A DNA stretch of 64,000 nucleotides from CAWFGS01 sp963815535 (GCA_963815535.1 CAWFGS010000002.1:418971-482970), one strand, 5' to 3'. Shown: positions 18,959-26,599, counted from the stretch's first letter. The notes: a model not told the origin generated them from the sequence alone. Numbers and translations: made by a program.

Positions 18959-19441
18959 TTACAGTTTCGTTTCGACGTGCTGCTTTTCGGCTTCGGGTTC
19001 GACATAGACGCCCATCGCCATTTTCGCCGTATCCATTATGCCCAAATCCGCGTTCCAGATTTCGGCGTCGCCCAGATCCATTCGCAGGAACAGGATGTCG
19101 GGGTCTTCCTTGCCGCCATCATACCATGCCTCCACAAAATTGTTCCAGAACTGGTCGAACCGTTCGCGGCTGGTTTCCACTGTCAGATTGCCCCCGAACC
19201 GGGCGAACATATCGTGGCCTTTCCCGGTAAAGGTTGCGGTGGCCGCGCCAAGCTGCGCAAAATCGCTGTTCTTGTGCGTGAAGAACCAGATCGCGCTGTC
19301 GGCGTCCTTGTCCAAATTGGCGCTCATCGGGACGGCGGTGGCAGGGTCCGCATCCCGTTGCAGGAACAGAAACGATGAATTGGCCATCGCCGTCCAGAAT
19401 TTCGCCTTCAAATCGTCTGCCTTGCCGTCACGATATTTCAT
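18959..19441 (-). CDS. pyridoxamine-phosphate-oxidase-like (general stress protein 26 type) protein
   Basis: 160 residues. ATG 19441 has a clear AGGAGA ribosome site. The flavin-reductase/PNPOx split-barrel pattern is visible: AKFWTAMANSSFLFLQRD, a middle strand region with IWFFTHKNSDFAQ, then ATFTGKGHDMFARFGGNLTV and the C-terminal LFLRMDLGDAEIW. This group (bacterial stress protein 26/YdaG-like) binds flavin or heme and is thought to act in oxidative or general stress; the reaction is unknown. It is divergent from the radical-SAM repair gene across 135 bp. Confidence 0.78.
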   Translation of the reverse strand: MKYRDGKADDLKAKFWTAMANSSFLFLQRDADPATAVPMSANLDKDADSAIWFFTHKNSDFAQLGAATATFTGKGHDMFARFGGNLTVETSRERFDQFWNNFVEAWYDGGKEDPDILFLRMDLGDAEIWNADLGIMDTAKMAMGVYVEPEAEKQHVETKL

Positions 19442-19559
19442 GATTTTCTCCTGTTCGATACAATCATGGAAACCGAACGCGGCGGCGAATGGTTCCTGTA
19501 TCGCGGCGGTGGATAAGCCGTGGACCAAACAAAGGTTTGTCTGGAAATGCGTTCGATGG

Positions 19560-19574
19560 GAACATAGATAGAAC
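19560..19574 (+). promoter_or_regulatory. LexA (SOS) box before the radical-SAM/UdgX operon
   Basis: GAAC-N7-GAAC (GAAC 19560-19563, ATAGATA, GAAC 19571-19574) is the exact alphaproteobacterial LexA consensus, which is GTTC-N7-GTTC read on the other strand. It ends two bases before the ATG at 19577, and an additional GTTC lies at 19551-19554. No Shine-Dalgarno site fits between, so the mRNA may be leaderless or very short-leadered, and bound LexA would sit at the start site. Confidence 0.7.
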
Positions 19575-19576
19575 GT

Positions 19577-20821
19577 ATGGGCCGGCAAAGCACTTTGGAA
19601 AAATTGGGCATTCTGGCCGACGCCGCCAAATACGATGCGTCCTGCGCGTCGTCCGGTACGGCGAAGAAAAATTCCACCGATGGCAAGGGGATCGGCTCGA
19701 CGGAAGGGATGGGCATCTGTCATGCCTATGCCCCGGACGGGCGGTGTATTTCGCTGCTGAAAATCCTGCTGACGAACCACTGCATTTTCGATTGCCATTA
19801 TTGCATCAATCGCAAGAGTTCCAACGTCGCCCGCGCGAAGTTCACGCCGCAGGAAGTGGTCGATCTGACGCTGAGTTTCTATCGTCGCAATTATATCGAG
19901 GGGCTGTTTCTATCCTCCGGCATCGTCAAAAGCTCCAACCATACGATGGATCAGATGGTGGAGGTTGCCCGCATCTTACGCGAAGAGCATGATTTTCGCG
20001 GGTATATCCATCTGAAAACCATTCCTGAAGCGGACCCGGAACTGGTGCATCAGGCGGGGCTTTATGCCGACCGCGTATCGATCAACGTCGAATTGCCGAC
20101 CGATGCCGGCCTGACCCGGCTGGCCCCCGACAAGAATGCCGCCCAGATCGAAGGGGCGATGACCGGGGTGAAGGCCTCGATCGTTCAGGCGAAGGATGAA
20201 CGCAAACGGTTCAAACATGCGCCCCGCTTCGCACCCGCCGGGCAATCCACGCAAATGATCGTCGGCGCGGACGCCGCCACCGATGCGGACATCGTGGGCA
20301 AGGCGAGCCGGTTGTATGACGGGTTCGGATTGCGGCGCGTCTATTATTCCGCATTCAGCCCCATTCCCGATGCCAGCGCAGTGCTGCCGTTGAAACGCCC
20401 GCCGTTGATCCGCGAACATCGCCTGTATCAGTCGGACTGGTTGATGCGGTTCTACGGCTATCAGGCGCGCGAGGTGATGCAGGCGACGGAAGATGACGGC
20501 AATCTGCCGCTCGATATCGATCCCAAGCTGGCCTGGGCTTTGAAGTTCCGCGACAATTTCCCGGTCGATGTCAATCGCGCGCCGAAGGAAATGTTGCTGC
20601 GCGTGCCGGGGCTGGGCGTGCGTTCGGTCCAGCATATCCTGTCCGCTCGCCGCCATCGGACCTTGCGGCTGGACGATGTTGCCAAGATGACCGTCTCGAT
20701 CACCAAATTGCGGCCTTTCATTGTTGCGAGCGACTGGCGGCCCACGATGCTGACCGATCGCGCCGATTTGCGTACCTTGTTGGCGCCCCGGACCGAACAG
20801 CTCGAACTGTTCGCCGCCTGA
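19577..20821 (+). CDS. putative DNA modification/repair radical SAM protein
   Basis: 414 residues. The radical-SAM cluster motif CIFDCHYC (CX3CX2C, near residue 75) binds the 4Fe-4S cluster that cleaves S-adenosylmethionine; an SGIVKSSNHTMDQM segment and a C-terminal helix-hairpin-helix (LLRVPGLGVRSVQHILSARR) suggest DNA binding. This combination matches the TIGR03916 family, which is genetically linked to UdgX-type glycosylases, as it is here: the next gene starts 2 bp after the TGA. The reaction is not known. An SOS box immediately precedes it. Confidence 0.9.
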   Translation: MGRQSTLEKLGILADAAKYDASCASSGTAKKNSTDGKGIGSTEGMGICHAYAPDGRCISLLKILLTNHCIFDCHYCINRKSSNVARAKFTPQEVVDLTLSFYRRNYIEGLFLSSGIVKSSNHTMDQMVEVARILREEHDFRGYIHLKTIPEADPELVHQAGLYADRVSINVELPTDAGLTRLAPDKNAAQIEGAMTGVKASIVQAKDERKRFKHAPRFAPAGQSTQMIVGADAATDADIVGKASRLYDGFGLRRVYYSAFSPIPDASAVLPLKRPPLIREHRLYQSDWLMRFYGYQAREVMQATEDDGNLPLDIDPKLAWALKFRDNFPVDVNRAPKEMLLRVPGLGVRSVQHILSARRHRTLRLDDVAKMTVSITKLRPFIVASDWRPTMLTDRADLRTLLAPRTEQLELFAA

Positions 20822-20823
20822 CG

Positions 20824-22259
20824 GTGGATGCTGCGTCGCGTTTCACCGTGCGTATGCCGGAGCCCGACGATTTCGCGTTCTGGCGCGACCGGGCGCGCGA
20901 ACTGGTGCAATGCGGCGATATCCCCCGATCGCGTGACATGGCTGGAACCCGGCGCGGCAGGCGATCTGTTCGCCGTCGGCGCTGACGGGGAACACCCGCT
21001 GCCTGCGCCCCCCGCCGACGCGCCGCAGCCGCGTGCCAGCAAACGGTTCGTGTCGCTGGCGAAGAACGCGGCGTTGCATTCCGACCCCGAACGGTTCGCG
21101 CTCCTCTATCGCCTGCTGTGGCAGCACCAGACCAACCCCCGCATCATGGAAGATCTGGCAGACGACGATGTCCGGCGCGCGATCGAACTCGACAAGGCCG
21201 TCCGGCGCGACAGCCACAAGATGCACGCATTCGTGCGGTTCCGCGTGATCGAGGATGACAGGCGCGGAAGGGTCGGGGGATGAACATTACGTCGCCTGGT
21301 TCGAACCCGATCACCACATCGTGCGCGCCAATGCCGGGTTCTTCCGCCGCCGGTTCGCCAACATGAACTGGTCGATCCTGACCCCGCGCGGCTGCCTTCA
21401 TTGGGACCGCACGACCATGCGCGAAGGGCCACCGGCGGCGAAGGGCGATGCGCCGGCGGAAGACGCGACGGAGGAATTGTGGCTCAAATATTACGCATCC
21501 ATTTTCAATCCCGCGCGTTTGAAAGTGGGCGCGATGACGAAGGAAATGCCCAAGCGGTACTGGAAGAACATGCCCGAAGCGGCGCTGATCCCCGATCTCA
21601 TCGCGGGGGCACAAGGAAGGGAAGCGAATATGGTTGCGGCAGGGGAACTGGATTTCGAAGAACGGCCCGAAACGCTCGAAGCCATCGACAAGGCCATTCA
21701 CGCCTGCGTCAAATGCCCGATCGGCACGCTCGACAACCATGCGGTGATGGGGGAGGGGCCGCCCGACGCGCCGCTGATGATCGTCGGCGAACAGCCCGGC
21801 GATAACGAGGATCTGGCCGGTCGCCCCTTCATCGGCCCCGCCGGGCAATTGCTCGACACCTATCTCGAACGCGCGCAGATCCGCCGCAGCGATGCCTACC
21901 TCACCAACACGGTCAAACATTTCAAATACGTCCAGCGCGGCAAACGGCGCATCCACCAATCGCCCGGCGCGAAGGAGATCGACACCTGCCGCTGGTGGAT
22001 CGAGGCGGAGCGGGCAATCGTGAAGCCGAAACTGGTGCTGGCCCTAGGCGCCAGCGCGGCACGCGGCATGTTGGGCAAGACCGTCAGCATCACGAAAGCG
22101 CGCGGCATGCCGCATCCGCTGGACGACGGCAGCGAATTGTGGATCACCGCGCACCCGTCCTATCTGCTGCGGCTGGATGGCGAAGCGCGTGAAAAGCAGG
22201 CGGCGTTGTTCGATGCCGATCTGGCAGCGGTGGCGGAGCGGCTGGCGGAACTGACCTAG
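20824..22259 (+). CDS. udgX: DUF4130-UdgX fusion, uracil-DNA glycosylase superfamily (two frameshifts)
   Basis: The N-terminal ~240 residues are the DUF4130 domain (ALLYRLLWQHQTNPRIMEDL; HKMHAFVRFR; HYVAWFEPDHHI) and the rest is a UdgX-type glycosylase. In the UDG part GEQPGDNEDLAGRPFIGPAG is the catalytic/FeS-family motif 1, KCPIG marks cluster cysteines, KRRIHQ is the UdgX loop whose His becomes covalently linked to the abasic site in the mycobacterial enzyme, and HPSYLLR is motif 2. GTG 20824 lies 2 bp after the previous stop (alternative ATG 20854). The frame breaks near 20925 (a C-run) and near 21265. Predicted to bind or excise uracil in DNA in concert with the radical-SAM partner. Confidence 0.88.
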
Positions 22260-22281
22260 CCGCGCTTGCCGCATGGGACGA

Positions 22282-23135
22282 TCATCGTTCCGGCGGTTGC
22301 AATTCCGCGTTGATGGCGTCGATTTCCTGCTGCGTCAGCAGCTTTTGCGCGACGAGCTCTTCCTGCCGGGCGGCCGCCTCGTTCACGCGCACGATCAGCT
22401 GGCTCATGGCCTCCATCCGCTCGCGATCGCCCTCGCTCCCCTCGCGGTCGTATTGCGCGATGATCTCCGCCTTGAGCCGTTCGTAGGTCGGGCTGCCTTC
22501 GCGCAGTTTGGGAATATCGGTCGCCCAGCGATGCCGCCGCCGCTGCGTCAGCACGAACCGCAACAAGGCGTTGTCGTGCCGCTGATATGTGCCCAGCAGC
22601 TTGCCGCCCGAAACGATCGGCCGTTCCTCCCCCACCATCGCACGTTCGAGCGCGCAATCCTCCAACCGGTCGATGCCGCGTTCGATGGCCTGATCCCAGG
22701 CCTCGCGAAATTCGTCCGCGCCGGGCCGCTGCCGCAGTTTGTAGATCGCCTCCATCGATTTGCCGATATGACGCGCGGCCTGAGTCACGATGCCGGTCGC
22801 CGCGAGATGGGCGATGAACTTGCGCTGCAATCGGGGCGTGATTGAATTGCGCCGCAGCTGGACATGGGGGACGGGCGCGAAATCGAGCAGCGGATCGTCC
22901 TCCTCCGGCTCCACCCGATGATACGCGACGGAGGAGGTCGCCTGACGCGGCGTCGCCCGCTTGCAGATCGGCGCGGGATCGGGATCGAGGTCGGGGCCGG
23001 GTGTCGCGCGATGCGAACGGTCCGGTCGCTCGGCCTCACGCGAAGGTTCATGCGGCGGCGCACCGTCATCGCGATTGCGGTCGTCGTGGTGGAAATGTCG
23101 GAGAAGCGGTGCGGGGGAGGGGTGCGATTGGTCAT
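22282..23135 (-). CDS. HTH-containing hypothetical (terminase-small-subunit-like), start uncertain
   Basis: The well-formed part is about 200 residues: NSITPRLQRKFIAHLAATG, then a helix-turn-helix-like AARHIGKSMEAIYKLRQRPG, then AWDQAIERGIDRLEDCALERA and a basic segment with LLRFVLTQRRRHRW, ending in a coiled-coil-like helix. Similar proteins occur widely in sphingomonads without phage context; resemblance to terminase small subunits is only in the HTH. No ATG exists in this frame near the start. ATG 23135 (MTNRTPPP) in the adjacent frame joins it if one base is missing in the C-run near 23118, which I favour. Function unknown. Confidence 0.6.
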
Positions 23136-23352
23136 AACCCGAACGCAGATTGCAGAATGCGGGCGTGTAGGAAAATAGTTTTTTGTTTTGCGCGAGCGCA
23201 TCCGCGCTCGCGTCCTCGGAGCTGTTCCCTCCGCTACGCTGCGGGGCACCTGCGGGCGGGCGGACGCCCTTGCGACGCTTCGCGTCGTGGTCCGCCATAG
23301 GGTAGAGGGTGGGCCAAGACTTTTGGACCAAGCCAATACCCTAAACCGTCAT

Positions 23353-23368
23353 CCCCGCGAAGGCGGGG
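23353..23368. repeat. palindromic intergenic repeat (CCCCGC-GAAG-GCGGGG)
   Basis: A perfect 6-bp stem with a GAAG loop, inside the context CGTCATCCCCGCGAAG. This form is a common dispersed intergenic palindrome in alphaproteobacteria. Together with the related palindrome at 25982-26000 it brackets the AT-rich module. Confidence 0.6.
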
Positions 23369-23442
23369 ACCCAGAGCCAAACAGACCACCGTGGCCAAAC
23401 TGGTTGTCCCGCCCCGACGTTTTGGCGAAGAATGACGAGACA

Positions 23443-23507
23443 TCGGTCCGCGCCCAGCCGACCGCAAGGCCGACCGAGCGCTCGAGCTTATGCGAGGAAG
23501 CAAGCGG
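23443..23507. repeat. dispersed intergenic repeat, copy B
   Basis: This is the counterpart of 954-1020, sharing the TCGGTCCGCG...CCAGC.GACCGCAAGG and CGAGCTTATGCGAGGA blocks. It lies at the left edge of the AT-rich accessory segment. Confidence 0.7.
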
Positions 23508-23699
23508 GGCGGATGCCTCACGCCCGCATGGTTCAAAACAAAATTATTTCTTAGCATTGTGAAAGCGTGATAACTGACGCGGAGAGCCTTGGCATATCTC
23601 ATTTTGGCTTACGAAATGACGGTGGCGACCTTGTGATGCAGTATGTGTGGAATTGGAAACATCTCATGCTAAAGTACTTTTGACGCAGGCTAAATTTTG

Positions 23700-23729
23700 T
23701 TGCGACAGAACAATGTTCTCACTATGTTC
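23700..23729 (+). promoter_or_regulatory. promoter with LexA (SOS) box of the DarTG-like operon
   Basis: GTTC (23715-23718), seven bases TCACTAT, GTTC (23726-23729): the exact GTTC-N7-GTTC LexA box of alphaproteobacteria. It overlaps a plausible -10 (TATGTT, 23723-23728) set exactly 17 bp from a weak -35 (TTGCGA, 23700-23705). The box ends 39 bp before the ATG of the macrodomain gene, an ideal repressor position. A further inverted half-site (AGAACA, 23707-23712) adjoins it. Confidence 0.72.
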
Positions 23730-23768
23730 TGTGGTAGAGATAAGGGAGTTCGATAAAGAAATCGTATC

Positions 23769-24683
23769 ATGCCAATAATTTATCGCAGAACAAATATCTT
23801 CAAGTCACCAGCGCAAACTTTAGTGAATACCGTCAATTGTGTAGGAGTGATGGGAAAAGGTCTCGCTAAGGAATTTAAATCTCGAAATCCAGCGATGTTT
23901 CGAGTGTACAAGCGGCTGTGCGATGAAAACGCAATCAAGCCTGGCGTCTTATGGCTTTGGCGGGAGGGTTCGCAATGGACTTTAAATTTTCCAACGAAAA
24001 AGCATTGGAGAGGTCCTTCAAAACTAGAATGGATTGAGGCAGGTCTCGAAAAGTTCGTGGATCGATACGAAGCGGAAGGGATAAAGGAGGTATCATTCCC
24101 ACGCCTAGGTTGTGGTAACGGTGACCTCGATTGGGCGGACGTCCGGCCTCTAATGGAGCGATATCTCTCAAAAGTCCGTATCTCGGTGTTCATCCACGAT
24201 TACGTAAAAGATATCGGCTTGCCTGAGCACGTCGATCATGCGGTAGAAGCGCTGAGCGAACGTACAAGTTTTGTTAGCAATTTCCCGGAGTTTATCGATT
24301 ATCTCCGCGCTGCGTGTTCCCTAACCGAAGGGAGGTTTACTCTATTGGGTAAAGATGAAATTTTCCGGGCTGATTTTGGGAACGATGATCGGTTGGGCAT
24401 TTTAACTGATGGTAAGTTCACTTGGTTCGATGAGGAAGAACTGCGAGGCGTATGGGTGTCTCTACAGAGTGGGCTCTTGACTACCAAGAATGCGGAGTGG
24501 TCAGAAAAAGGGGTCGGGTCTCATTTAATTTCTCTGGCTAGCTTGGTTCCTAATTTTAGGGCTATCGAAATTCAAAGAATGGGTTCCAAAGTCGCCGAAA
24601 TAGCGATCGAAAAGTGTCCGGAAATTGGTTTAGAAGCAGTGCTAGAAGGGCACACTGATCAACGTGATTTCGCGTGGGCTTAA
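23769..24683 (+). CDS. macrodomain protein, DarG-like antitoxin candidate
   Basis: 304 residues. The N-terminal ~150 residues form a macrodomain: LVNTVNCVGVMGKGLAKEFK (18-37) is the ADP-ribose-binding loop as in DarG, NFPTKKHWR (75-83) carries the lysine pair at the position of the lysine reported essential in Thermus DarG, and PRLGCGNGDLDW is the second loop. DarG macrodomains remove ADP-ribose from thymidine in DNA. Residues ~150-304 are a second domain I cannot assign; in known DarG proteins the C-terminal part binds and blocks the toxin. The stop overlaps the next start by 10 bases, so translation is coupled. Visibly AT-rich DNA (sample lines 42-50% GC) marks it as acquired. Confidence 0.85.
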   Translation: MPIIYRRTNIFKSPAQTLVNTVNCVGVMGKGLAKEFKSRNPAMFRVYKRLCDENAIKPGVLWLWREGSQWTLNFPTKKHWRGPSKLEWIEAGLEKFVDRYEAEGIKEVSFPRLGCGNGDLDWADVRPLMERYLSKVRISVFIHDYVKDIGLPEHVDHAVEALSERTSFVSNFPEFIDYLRAACSLTEGRFTLLGKDEIFRADFGNDDRLGILTDGKFTWFDEEELRGVWVSLQSGLLTTKNAEWSEKGVGSHLISLASLVPNFRAIEIQRMGSKVAEIAIEKCPEIGLEAVLEGHTDQRDFAWA

Positions 24684-25657
24684 CTTCGGCAAGCGCGAGG
24701 GCGCACATTGGTAAATGGCAGGCCGAGCTGCACAAGAATTATTATGCTTGGCGACGCCACTGGCCAACTCGGTTATTCCATCATTCACCCCTTGAGAATG
24801 CTATAGCCATTCTAAGAGACGGGCACCTCCGAGCTCGGAATGATAATTGTAATGCACTTCCGGCCGACATCGCTGCGCCGGGTGTCATCGATAATCGTGT
24901 TGATGCTCATAACCGAGTGCGACTGTACTTCCGCCCAAAGACACCAACCCAGTGGCACGTTGAAGGCGTTCGCAAGCTAGGTGAATGCCAATATGGTGAT
25001 CAAGCTCACGCGCCTATTCTCTATATGTTTGCTCTCGATGCATTGCAGGTCTTAACACTAGACGACGTTTGGTTCTCCAATAAAAATATGCAATTAGATG
25101 GTGTCCAGTGGGGACCATCTGAAAGCTTCTTCGACGCTATACCTTTTGATAAGGTTTATTCTGAAGGTGGAACCGGTGGTGATCGAAGCATTACAGATGC
25201 ACGTTGTGCCGAAGTTCTGCCAGCCACACCGTTAGTTCTCAAAGACTGCCTTCGAGAGATTTTTTGTCGCTCGGATCCAGAAAGGGATACTCTGCTATAC
25301 AGCTTGGAGGACGCAGGCGAAAAATGGGCTGAAAGATGCCTAGTTTCTGACAATCTCAAAGTTTTCCAAAAAGACTACGCGTTCGTTCAAATGGCCATGC
25401 TGAAGCAAGATGGGTTTGTGTTTCGTTTGAGCCCACGCCGTGATTACCGTGAAATTCACGTACGGCTCAATGTCAGGAAGGAGGATACAGGCGCAACTGT
25501 TCTGCAATATGAAGGAAGTATTCGAAACAAGCCAGAACAAGCGAGCAACTGGATAATTCGTGGTGATCTTGAACCCGGGTCATACCTTTGCAGAGTATTC
25601 CTTGAGCGCCACCTTGCATTTGCCGACCGAAGGATAGTCGGTGCTGCACTTTTGTAA
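24674..25657 (+). CDS. DarT-like ssDNA thymidine ADP-ribosyltransferase (toxin candidate)
   Basis: 327 residues from GTG 24674, inside the end of the macrodomain gene. DUF4433/DarT elements appear in order: LFHHSPLENAIAILRDGHLR (34-53), the NAD-site strand NRVRLYFRPKTP (80-91), and DARCAEVLP (175-183), whose Glu180 aligns with the catalytic glutamate of DarT. The enzyme would attach ADP-ribose to thymidine in single-stranded DNA and stall replication. The sequence is divergent from the PFYFxPRSPM consensus, and about 100 extra C-terminal residues (from ~225, rich in beta-like segments) are unexplained. In described DarTG operons the toxin gene usually comes first; here the antitoxin precedes it. 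Confidence 0.8.
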   Translation: MGLTSASARAHIGKWQAELHKNYYAWRRHWPTRLFHHSPLENAIAILRDGHLRARNDNCNALPADIAAPGVIDNRVDAHNRVRLYFRPKTPTQWHVEGVRKLGECQYGDQAHAPILYMFALDALQVLTLDDVWFSNKNMQLDGVQWGPSESFFDAIPFDKVYSEGGTGGDRSITDARCAEVLPATPLVLKDCLREIFCRSDPERDTLLYSLEDAGEKWAERCLVSDNLKVFQKDYAFVQMAMLKQDGFVFRLSPRRDYREIHVRLNVRKEDTGATVLQYEGSIRNKPEQASNWIIRGDLEPGSYLCRVFLERHLAFADRRIVGAALL

Positions 25658-26083
25658 CTTGACCGTTCACCAAATCCAACATAGAGGGTCCTTCATCCGA
25701 TGTCCGATCCTTAACAGGCGCGGGCAAACGGACAGATAGAGCTGAACATTGCCGGTTATGTCCCGGGAGCCTGCTGCCTTGCGCATCTGGGCTCTTTTCT
25801 ATTGAGGCGTTTCCTGTTTCGCTGGCTCCTCGCTTTACGCGGGGACGCACGGTGGAAAGGATCGCTTCGGGGCAACCGTCAAAGTAACCCGGTGGCCGTG
25901 TGGGCTGCTTGGTGGAGTGTTTCAGGCTTGTGCCATACGGCAGGGTGGACGCGCGGCGCGCGGCTTCGTGTCCCAGCTGGACCCCGGATCAAGTCCGGGG
26001 TGACGGTTAAAGGGCGCAGTCCTCAGACACATCATCGGGCATCCCGCTAGTCGCCATCATCACAACGGTGAAGCGAGATAACT
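25658..26083. other. 426-bp non-coding gap between the DarTG-like module and rpsL
   Basis: No gene is supported. GC content returns to the genomic level near 25800. It holds a palindromic repeat at 25982-26000 and must contain the promoter of the str cluster; I could not recognise confident -35/-10 hexamers. Confidence 0.55.
25982..26000. repeat. palindromic intergenic repeat (CCCCGGA-TCAAG-TCCGGGG)
   Basis: A perfect 7-bp stem with a 5-base loop, in the context GGACCCCGGATCAAG, a widely dispersed alphaproteobacterial palindrome. It lies at the right edge of the accessory segment. Confidence 0.6.
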
Positions 26084-26455
26084 ATGCCGACGATCAACCA
26101 GCTGGTCCGCAAGGGCCGCGAACCGCAGAAGACCAAATCCAAGGTTCCTGCGATGGAAGCCAACCCGCAGAAACGCGGCGTTTGCACGCGCGTCTATACC
26201 ACGACGCCGAAAAAGCCGAACTCCGCATTGCGTAAGGTTGCCAAGGTGCGCCTGACCAACCAGCGCGAGGTCATCACCTACATCCCCGGCGAAGGGCACA
26301 ATCTGCAGGAACACAGCGTCGTGCTGATCCGCGGCGGCCGTGTGCGCGATCTGCCCGGCGTGCGCTATCACGTGCTGCGCGGCGTGCTCGACACGCAAGG
26401 GGTCAAGGACCGCAAGCAGAGCCGTTCGAAGTACGGGGCAAAACGCCCGAAGTAG
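26084..26455 (+). CDS. rpsL: 30S ribosomal protein S12
   Basis: 123 residues, co-linear with E. coli S12 with no gaps through the decoding-centre loops [13 protein letters not shown] and [20 protein letters not shown]. It sits at the decoding site of the 30S subunit. Lys43 is conserved, but the position equivalent to Lys88 is Arg (RVRDLP), a change that causes streptomycin resistance when it arises in other bacteria. It is the first gene of the str cluster (rpsL-rpsG-fusA-tuf). Confidence 0.98.
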   Translation: MPTINQLVRKGREPQKTKSKVPAMEANPQKRGVCTRVYTTTPKKPNSALRKVAKVRLTNQREVITYIPGEGHNLQEHSVVLIRGGRVRDLPGVRYHVLRGVLDTQGVKDRKQSRSKYGAKRPK

Positions 26456-26477
26456 AGTTTAGCGCGGGGGCGGCGCG

Positions 26478-26538
26478 CTCCCCCTCCCAACCATCCGATA
26501 CCCTTGCGGTATGTTGATCGGGTGGTTGGGAGGGGGAG
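26478..26538 (+). promoter_or_regulatory. 22-bp stem-loop between rpsL and rpsG
   Basis: Left arm 26478-26499 (CTCCCCCTCCCAACCA... ) and right arm 26517-26538 pair over all 22 positions, with a single G-T wobble at 26494; the loop is 17 bases (26500-26516). There is no T-tract after it, so it is not a standard terminator. It may be an attenuator, an RNase processing site or a message stabiliser separating S12 and S7 expression. Confidence 0.8.
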
Positions 26539-26599
26539 TGGGCCGGCACCGCAAGGGCGGGGCAGATGCCCCGACCGCACTCCAGAGGAGTCACATAAT

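Larger units (their letters stand above)
23136..23768. other. 633-bp non-coding stretch upstream of the DarTG-like module
   Basis: No gene is supported here. It contains a GC-rich inverted-repeat segment near 23190-23290, a palindromic repeat (23353-23368), dispersed repeat copy B (23443-23507), a transition to AT-rich DNA near 23560, and the promoter/LexA region (23700-23729) of the downstream module. Confidence 0.6.

Noticed and set aside
22282..23135. Prophage remnant suggested by the terminase-like HTH protein
   Set aside because: No other phage gene (large terminase, portal, capsid, integrase) is present and the resemblance is limited to the helix-turn-helix.
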